Part shown: positions 60,101-64,000 of the stretch, in pieces
Layout of the letters: every line of letters begins with the position of its first letter
Numbering within the stretch: position 1 is the first letter of the stretch
DNA from: AC-32 sp963763475
GTDB taxonomy: Bacteria > Actinomycetota > Thermoleophilia > Gaiellales > Gaiellaceae
DNA length: 64,000 nt
Direction: 5' to 3'
Assembly (NCBI GenBank): GCA_963763475.1
Contig: CAVXOR010000004.1
Location: 533,200-597,199 of the forward strand
Position numbers and translations under genes: made by a program
The notes under the pieces: generated by a model
Database searches by the model: none
What the model saw: the letters and a program-made list of their open reading frames with translations, nothing else
What the model was told of the DNA's origin: nothing

Positions 60101-60417
60101 ACCCGACGCCGTCGAACTTCATCGAGCCGCTGTTTACTTGCCGCTCCTTCATTCCGCGCAGCCAGGACAACCTCAACGCCGCCGAGTTCTGCGACCGGCG
60201 GATCGATGCGCAGAGCGCCCGCGCAGCGGCGCTGCAGGCACGCGACCCCGCGGCGGCGGGCGAACTCTGGAGCCGGATCGACCACGAGCTCGTCGACCGC
60301 GCCCCGTGGGTGCCGGTGTACAACCTGCGCACGGTGACTGTGCTCGGCCCGCGGGTCGGCAACTACAAGTACCACCCATTCTGGAACGTGCTGCTCGACC
60401 AGCTCTGGGTGAGGTAA
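57118..60417 (+). CDS. SARP-type regulator fused to membrane segment, beta-propeller and family 5 solute-binding domain
   Basis: In the 1099 residues I see, in order: an OmpR-type winged helix (1-95, with L-V-D-E-L-W-G and L-R-R-V-L-G-D-G), a BTAD helical domain (100-245, with Y-R-C-G-R-Q-A-E-A-L), one transmembrane helix (about 263-285), a six- or seven-bladed YVTN/NHL-like propeller (290-575, repeated G-A-V-W-V-[AT]-N and R-I-D-P), and an oligopeptide-binding SBP_bac_5 domain (579-1099, with G-L-x-Y-T-F-T-L-R-D-G-I and N-Y-A-I-D-R). The topology implies cytosolic DNA binding and an outside sensor, like ToxR/CadC but with a transport-type receptor. A perfect terminator follows. Confidence 0.88.
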   Translation: MSTPLDFRILGPLEVAGDDGRLDLPTGKPRALLAVLLLSRGEVVSVDRLVDELWGERPPPTAAKNVQGYVARLRRVLGDGALLTQAPGYALRVDALDATRFQTLVEEARHGEPAFAAPRLHEALALWRGPPLADFTYEPFAQDEIRRLDELRLSALEDRIEADLALGQHEQVVAELESLAREHPVRERLQRLKLIALYRCGRQAEALEAYRTTRRRLVDELGVEPGPELKELERRILEHDPSLEAPRREAAPVATARTLRGRGVVIAFAGLLAAGGTAAILAAALSGNATRALTAAPNSVGVVDGKRNQLRLVIKAAGEPGGIAAGAGAVWVTDTASDLLLRITDNGRSVDRIPVGHRPTGVAVGAGQVWVVNQLDRTVSEVNPQALRVVRPIQVGNGAGAIAFGHGSIWVANATDYSLSRIDPESGHVKTIPLAGAPGGIAASQRGMWVSSASTGQLLLVDARTNSITQSVPIGNGPQGVAVGGGAVWVANTPDGTVSRFDPRTGRINKVAVGESPTGVAYGHGKVWVAAGRSGNVLRLDPASGSPEPVVVGNEPSGVATVGRDAWVTVLPGRASHRGGTLRLALPAADVPYSPDPTQFSGPPQWQLLSLTNDGLVTYRKVGGLAGAELVPDLATAIPEPTDGGLTYTFTLRDGIRYSNGATLRPDDIRRGIERTMRSGNPYLANQYAGIVGAARCRPRACELRHGIVTDREARSVTFHLTRPDPDFLYKLAFAMASAVSEGTFDGKALPATGPYATASFTPHREWVLVRNPQFHEWSRDAQPAGFPDRIVLKAAPSNQVAALEHRAADVLLAPPLGGVDALARRFASQVHIDPAGATFPLVMNTRVAPFDRLAVRQALNYAIDRNRIARLTGSSLTAPPTCQVLPPTLPGYRPYCPYTLDPSPSGSWTAPDLARAERLVAGSGTRGTKVTLLMTPPPPGTPMLRIGRYVVSVLDRLGYRASLKVITNTGAGLGELSDSSKRPQIGWSNWLQDYPTPSNFIEPLFTCRSFIPRSQDNLNAAEFCDRRIDAQSARAAALQARDPAAAGELWSRIDHELVDRAPWVPVYNLRTVTVLGPRVGNYKYHPFWNVLLDQLWVR

Positions 60418-60419
60418 GC

Positions 60420-60445
60420 AAAAGGCGCCGTTTCCGGCGCCTTTT
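60420..60445 (+). terminator. Rho-independent terminator of the SARP fusion gene
   Basis: AAAAGGCGCCG (60420-60430) and CGGCGCCTTTT (60435-60445) form a perfect 11-bp stem with a TTTC loop ending in four T. Confidence 0.88.
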
Positions 60446-60450
60446 GGAGT

Positions 60451-60493
60451 AGCGGGGGCAGGATTTGAACCTGCGACCTCCGGGTTATGAGCC
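60451..60493 (-). repeat. Met-type tRNA 3'-half remnant, copy 2 (candidate attachment site)
   Basis: On the minus strand the 43-bp sequence has the CTCATAA anticodon loop with CAT anticodon, a T-arm GGTTCAAATCC and acceptor-side CCCCCGCT. It aligns with 52751-52793 at 40 of 43 positions in the same orientation. The tRNA 5' half is missing. The two copies bracket about 7.7 kb. Confidence 0.75.
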
Positions 60494-60520
60494 GCCTCGA
60501 TTGTGTATGCGTCGTGCCGC

Positions 60521-60587
60521 CGCGTTCCACCTAAACGCAGGTTCCAGGCCGGAATCTCCCGCACACCCTGCATTTAGGCGGAACACG
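60521..60587. repeat. long imperfect inverted repeat next to the tRNA remnant
   Basis: Two 21-bp arms, 60521-60541 and 60567-60587, are complementary at 18 positions and separated by 25 bp. The core of each arm is GTTCC-[AG]-CCTAAA. It lies 28 bp from the tRNA remnant. The rest of the 345-bp gap 60421-60765 contains no gene I can support; a T-arm-like GGTTCGACTCC at about 60652 does not fold as a tRNA. Confidence 0.6.
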
Positions 60588-60765
60588 GTGACGTCGCCGC
60601 GGAAGTCCGATGCTTGCAGAACGCTTGCAGGCGCAAGGAGGGAGTCTCCGGTTCGACTCCCGGGAAGACGGCCCTGTAAGAGCCCGGAAATGTGGGCCTT
60701 CTCCTTTGCAGGCTCTCTGCTTCGAAGGGAGGAGCGACCAAAGCCGCTCCTCCCTCTACGCCTCG

Positions 60766-61230
60766 TTAATTCGAGCCGAGGAAACCCTCGCGCTGCCACT
60801 TCGTCGTGCCGTTCGGGAGCACGATCCCGGCGACGCGTCCACTTCCCGACAGTTGGGCATAGTCCCCCGTCCCGCGGATCACTTTCCACGTTCCGCTGAA
60901 CACCGAGTAGCCCCCTCGGATGTCGAGGAACTCCATCCGGTTGCTGGCCACCAATGTCCCGCGCTGCCCGACGAGGGTCATCTTGGGGTTGCCGATCTCG
61001 ACCTCCAGCCCGCTGCGGACGACCACGCGCGACTTCCAGCAACAGAAGGTGGCGGTGCCTGTGTCGCCCTTGAGCTTTCCGGACGTCAGCGGGGCCAGGA
61101 CGAACCCACCGGCTCCCTTCCACTGGATCACGACTCGCTGCTTTCCGCTGACGGCTTCTGCGCTCGCACCGATGCTCAACGCGACCGACGCGACGAGGAT
61201 TGCCAGACCGATAGGCCTCACGTTCCTCAT
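60766..61230 (-). CDS. exported hypothetical protein (dirigent/AOC-barrel-like pattern)
   Basis: The ATG at 61230 opens a signal peptide (I-L-V-A-S-V-A-L-S-I-G-A-S-A). The mature protein of about 130 residues is beta-rich with F-C-C-W-K-S and a C-terminal G-T-W-K-V-I-R-G-T-G-D-Y-A-Q-L-S-G-S-G pattern, typical of small beta-barrels such as dirigent or allene-oxide-cyclase-like proteins (weak inference). The ATG follows the cupin stop by one base, so the two are co-transcribed. Confidence 0.72.
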   Translation of the reverse strand: MRNVRPIGLAILVASVALSIGASAEAVSGKQRVVIQWKGAGGFVLAPLTSGKLKGDTGTATFCCWKSRVVVRSGLEVEIGNPKMTLVGQRGTLVASNRMEFLDIRGGYSVFSGTWKVIRGTGDYAQLSGSGRVAGIVLPNGTTKWQREGFLGSN

Positions 61231-61231
61231 C

Positions 61232-61735
61232 TCAGAAGCCGCAGTTGGGTGACGGCGCGTCGAGCTCGCCGCGGAACGCACCGCCCACCGGGGCGATGAT
61301 CACGCTGATGTCCTGAGCGGGCTGGCCTGACTCGTTGCGCCCGATGTGACCCTGGCCCGTGTCCACGTAGCCGTGCCCTGCCGACACAACATGCGGCGTG
61401 CAAGTCGGGTCGTCGCGCTCGTAGAACGTGACCTCTCCAAGCGTGACCGTGATGAACACCGGGCCTGGGTGGCTGTGCCAGCCGGTGGAGGACCCAACGG
61501 CGTAGTCGTGTTGTCGCACGACGATGTCGGTCCGCCCTTTCGTCTTTGCCTTGAAGTCAACCGGGCTATGCGGAGACGACCTCACTTTGAAGGCGTCGTA
61601 CGTCCCCCGTGCGAGCACTTTTGGTGTCACGCCGCTCGGTGGCGACGCCAGCGCCACCGCAGCAACGGCAGCAAGCACGACCAGCGCGATCGCAACAGCG
61701 ATGGCCGGGCGGTACGCGAATCGAGATGACTTCAT
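61232..61735 (-). CDS. exported cupin-domain protein
   Basis: A signal-anchor (A-I-A-L-V-V-L-A-A-V-A-A-V-A-L-A) is followed by a cupin with motif 1 G-W-H-S-H-P-G-P-V-F-I-T-V-T-L-G-E and a later G-H-I-G-R-N, giving candidate metal-binding histidines. The 167-residue size fits single-cupin exported proteins of unknown function. Its ATG overlaps the stop of the DUF1059 gene (ATGA). Confidence 0.8.
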   Translation of the reverse strand: MKSSRFAYRPAIAVAIALVVLAAVAAVALASPPSGVTPKVLARGTYDAFKVRSSPHSPVDFKAKTKGRTDIVVRQHDYAVGSSTGWHSHPGPVFITVTLGEVTFYERDDPTCTPHVVSAGHGYVDTGQGHIGRNESGQPAQDISVIIAPVGGAFRGELDAPSPNCGF

Positions 61736-61965
61736 CTCTCTCCTTCGTCGTTGGGGGAAACGCGCGACGAGCGCGTCTCCCCCGTGAGTGATTCCCGAGA
61801 CAGGTCGAGCTGCGACCGGAAGACGACCAGAAGGGCGTCTTCGACGGAGAAGGCAATTCCGTGGGCGTCTCGCGCATGGCGGCGAATCGCTTCGACGAGG
61901 TCGTCCTCGTCGTTGCCGGAGACCTGATATCCGCATTCGCAGCGCAGAACGTTGTCGTCGGGCAT
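61732..61965 (-). CDS. DUF1059 family protein
   Basis: The 77-residue protein has L-R-C-E-C-G-Y-Q-V-S-G and D-E-D-D-L-V-E-A-I-R-R-H-A-R-D-A-H-G, i.e. the Cys-x-Cys and His-x-x-x-x-His arrangement of DUF1059, a likely small metal-binding domain. It leads a three-gene unit with the exported cupin and the beta-barrel protein. Upstream in-frame codons to 62028 are rejected because they add a non-matching segment. Confidence 0.8.
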   Translation of the reverse strand: MPDDNVLRCECGYQVSGNDEDDLVEAIRRHARDAHGIAFSVEDALLVVFRSQLDLSRESLTGETRSSRVSPNDEGER

Positions 61966-62031
61966 GGCACCGCGGATACTTGGTGTGGTGAGCAAGAGGG
62001 CGGCAAGTGAGAGGTATGCAGCCGGCAAGGA

Positions 62032-63953
62032 GTGGAGGCGGTGGCCGTGAGGGTGTCATTGACCGAACGCCTCTCCATCGAGGGCGGTGGCGTCGTCGTA
62101 GGCGAACAGCGGTTTCCCCGGCAGGGCCGACTCGTGTTTGCCTACCTGCTCGCCGCGGACGGCAAGCCGGTTCCCGAAGGACGAGCTCGCCGAGGCGCTC
62201 TGGGGGGACGAGTTACCGGCGAGATGGGAGAAGGCGCTCACCGTCCTCGTCAGCAAGCTCCGGGCTCTGCTCAACGAGTGCGACGTAGACGGCTCCACGG
62301 CGCTGACGAGCGCCTTTGGGTGCTACCAGCTGATCCTGCCACCCGGGAGCTGGATCGACATCGCCGCGGCCGACGAGGCGGCGAACGCGGCCGAGCTAGC
62401 CCTCGCGGCAGGCGACGCGGATGCGGCGTGGCTCAACGCGTCGACCGCGGAGTCGCTCGCGCACGGGACCTTCCTGCCAGGGGAGGACGCTCGGTGGGTC
62501 AGCGAGAGGCGCGCGGAGCTCCGGGAGATCCTCGTACGCGCGCTCGAGTGTCTCGCAGAGGCGAATCGAATGCGCGGGCGATCCGGCGGCAGCCGTTCGT
62601 GCGGCCGACGAGCTCATCATCCTCGAGCCGTTCCGGGAGAGCGGCTACCGCCTTCTCATGCAAGCGCAATCCGCTGCCGGCAACGACGCCGAGGCGCTGC
62701 GCACGTATGAGCGCTGCCGAGCGCTCCTCTCCGAGGAACTCGGGGCCTATCCCTCTCCGGAGACGGAGGCGGTCTATCTCGAGATCCTGCGAAGCCCGCC
62801 GAGGAGCTCGGCTGCCCAGCTCGATCAGGGCAACCTCGACGGCCCACGCTCAGAATCTCCGCCGCTCGCGAACGCGGAACCGCCCACGCGAGACCGGCGC
62901 AAGCTGGCGGCTCTCACCGCCGCCGTTCTGCTCGTCGCGGGAGTCGCTGCCGCCGCATTCGTGCTGACGAGCGGCGACGCGGCTCCGGCGGCGGTGCTGC
63001 CGAACAGCCTCGTCCGGATCGACCCACACACGCTCCAACCGACACAGGTGGCGCGAATCGGACGTGATCCCGACCTCGTCGTCGCCGCCGGGGGCTTCGT
63101 CTGGGTCACGAACCTCATCCTCGCGTATACAGGCCCCGATACCCCCTTCAACGGCGGTGACCGGACGCTCACACGAGTCGACCCCTCGACGGGAGAAGTC
63201 AAGACCGTCGGTGGGCTCGCACCCTGCGGACTGACAGCCGATCCGTCCGGCGATGTGTGGGTGGCGAACTGTTTCGCGATCGGGCTCAGGCCCAGTGACC
63301 AACGTCGTGCGAGTCGACGCGAGGACGCTCAAGTTCGAGCACACATTCGGAGTACCGCCCGGCGACGGCTATTTCCGTGGTCTTGCCTACGGCGGCGGCT
63401 CGCTCTGGGTCGCAGACGTCAGTGGCAGCCCCTTCGACTACCACCGGGTCACGCAAGTGAATCCACGGACCGGTGACGAACGGCCGATCGAGCTGGATCA
63501 TCATGCGGGCTGGCTGGCGTGGTCGGACGGATACGGCGACCTCTGGATGAACGACTTCGACGCCGGAAGTGTGTCGCGAATGCATGCACCAACCGGACCC
63601 GTGCAGACGTCCGACTCCATAGGCCGCAACCCGGCCACAATCGTGGTCGAAGGCGACTCGGTATGGGTCGGAGACTGGAGTCTCCCACAGGTAGTCTCGC
63701 CTCCCCGCCGTCGGATCTGGCAGACCACACCGTGTCTCCTTGCCGTGGTCGAGTGTCCTCGGCCAAGCCGGGGTGACGACCGTCGCGGCGGGTGCAGGCA
63801 GTGTCTGGGCGACAGTGCCAGACGAGCCGCGCCGTGTGGCGGATCGATCCAACGACCAGCCACAGAACCCGGATCGCGCTGCCGTACGCGCCATGGGGCG
63901 TCGCCGCGGGCGACGACGACATTTGGGTGGTCGTCCGGGGCAAGACGGCCTGA
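62032..63953 (+). pseudogene. SARP-BTAD-membrane-propeller regulator, broken by several frameshifts
   Basis: Fragments of a single SARP-like protein lie in successive frames: a DNA-binding start (62032-62170), the rest of the winged helix and first BTAD half (to about 62580), the second BTAD half, a transmembrane helix and first propeller blades (to about 63290), more blades (to about 63700) and a final piece ending at TGA 63953. The first three junctions are each explained by one extra base, mostly in G or C runs. The intact protein would resemble the first half of the regulator at 57118 but without the solute-binding domain. Decay is likely, though assembly error is possible. Confidence 0.72.
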
Positions 63954-63977
63954 TTCTGAGTGAGCAGCTTCCCATTG

Positions 63978-64000
63978 AAAAGCCCCGTTTCCGGGGCCTT
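63978..64000 (+). terminator. probable terminator at the window end
   Basis: GCCCCG (63982-63987) and CGGGGC (63992-63997) with a TTTC loop, after AAA and followed by CCTT at the edge. It resembles the terminator at 60420 in loop and flanks. Confidence 0.55.

Noticed and set aside
52751..60493. Intact tRNA-Met genes at the two remnant sites.
   Set aside because: Only the anticodon-to-acceptor halves are present; no D-arm or 5' acceptor strand lies upstream.
60640..60680. T-arm-like GGTTCGACTCC near 60652, a possible tRNA.
   Set aside because: The flanks do not form a proper T-stem and no anticodon arm, D-arm or acceptor stem is found.

Overview
This is a 64 kb chromosomal segment of a very GC-rich bacterium, almost certainly an actinobacterium. 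A deep-branching class such as Thermoleophilia is my guess, not something the sequence proves. Signs of actinobacterial style are dense 4-nt stop/start overlaps (ATGA, GTGA, TTGA), several promoters sitting right at the start codon (leaderless mRNAs), a sensor kinase resembling DevS/DosS, and a TIGR02960-type ECF sigma factor facing a STAS gene. There are no rRNA genes, no intact tRNA, no CRISPR array, no transposase and no integrase.

Layout. 1-2.7 kb: the 3' part of a giant collagen-like surface protein and a small membrane protein. 2.7-10.3 kb: mostly minus-strand acyl-CoA/beta-oxidation genes (acyl-CoA dehydrogenase, 3-hydroxyacyl-CoA dehydrogenase, thiolase) with a cobalamin adenosyltransferase, an HD-GYP response regulator, an M42 peptidase, and on the plus strand a Rieske oxygenase and a lipoprotein. 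10.9-18.4 kb: a compact tryptophan operon preceded by a promoter, a leader peptide with three Trp codons and a terminator-like hairpin; gene order trpE-G-D-CF(fusion)-B-methyltransferase-A, continuing into a NYN-type nuclease, a membrane protein and a frameshifted serine hydrolase. 19.2-20.5 kb: two cell-wall enzymes.

20.5-42.3 kb is the most interesting block: acetate kinase, phosphoketolase, a NirK-like copper protein, a GNAT/acyl-CoA synthetase (ADP-forming), a Zn alcohol dehydrogenase, two universal stress proteins, a DevS/DevR-like two-component pair, a MacB-like ABC transporter, a ZIP transporter, GAPDH and a HAD phosphatase. Nine start regions in this block carry a palindromic box (TKCGG-N5/7-CCGMA), most of them exactly 21 bp upstream of a GATGGC-like hexamer, in two cases shared by divergent genes. 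I read this as the regulon of the encoded two-component system, resembling the mycobacterial Dos (hypoxia/redox) regulon: a fermentative, ATP-conserving metabolism with stress proteins.

42.3-52.7 kb: a ferredoxin/flavodoxin-type reductase, two DHA2 drug exporters (one with a divergent MarR gene), an ECF sigma factor with three matching ECF promoters, a cupredoxin lipoprotein, an MmpL/RND exporter with a divergent winged-helix gene, and an alpha/beta-hydrolase-adenylate cyclase. 52.7-60.5 kb lies between two direct repeats that are 3' halves of a Met-type tRNA; it holds a FAD oxidoreductase, a beta-helix protein, two small exported proteins and a 1099-residue SARP-membrane-propeller-solute-binding fusion. 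60.5-64 kb: small exported proteins, a DUF1059 protein and a heavily frameshifted second SARP-propeller gene.
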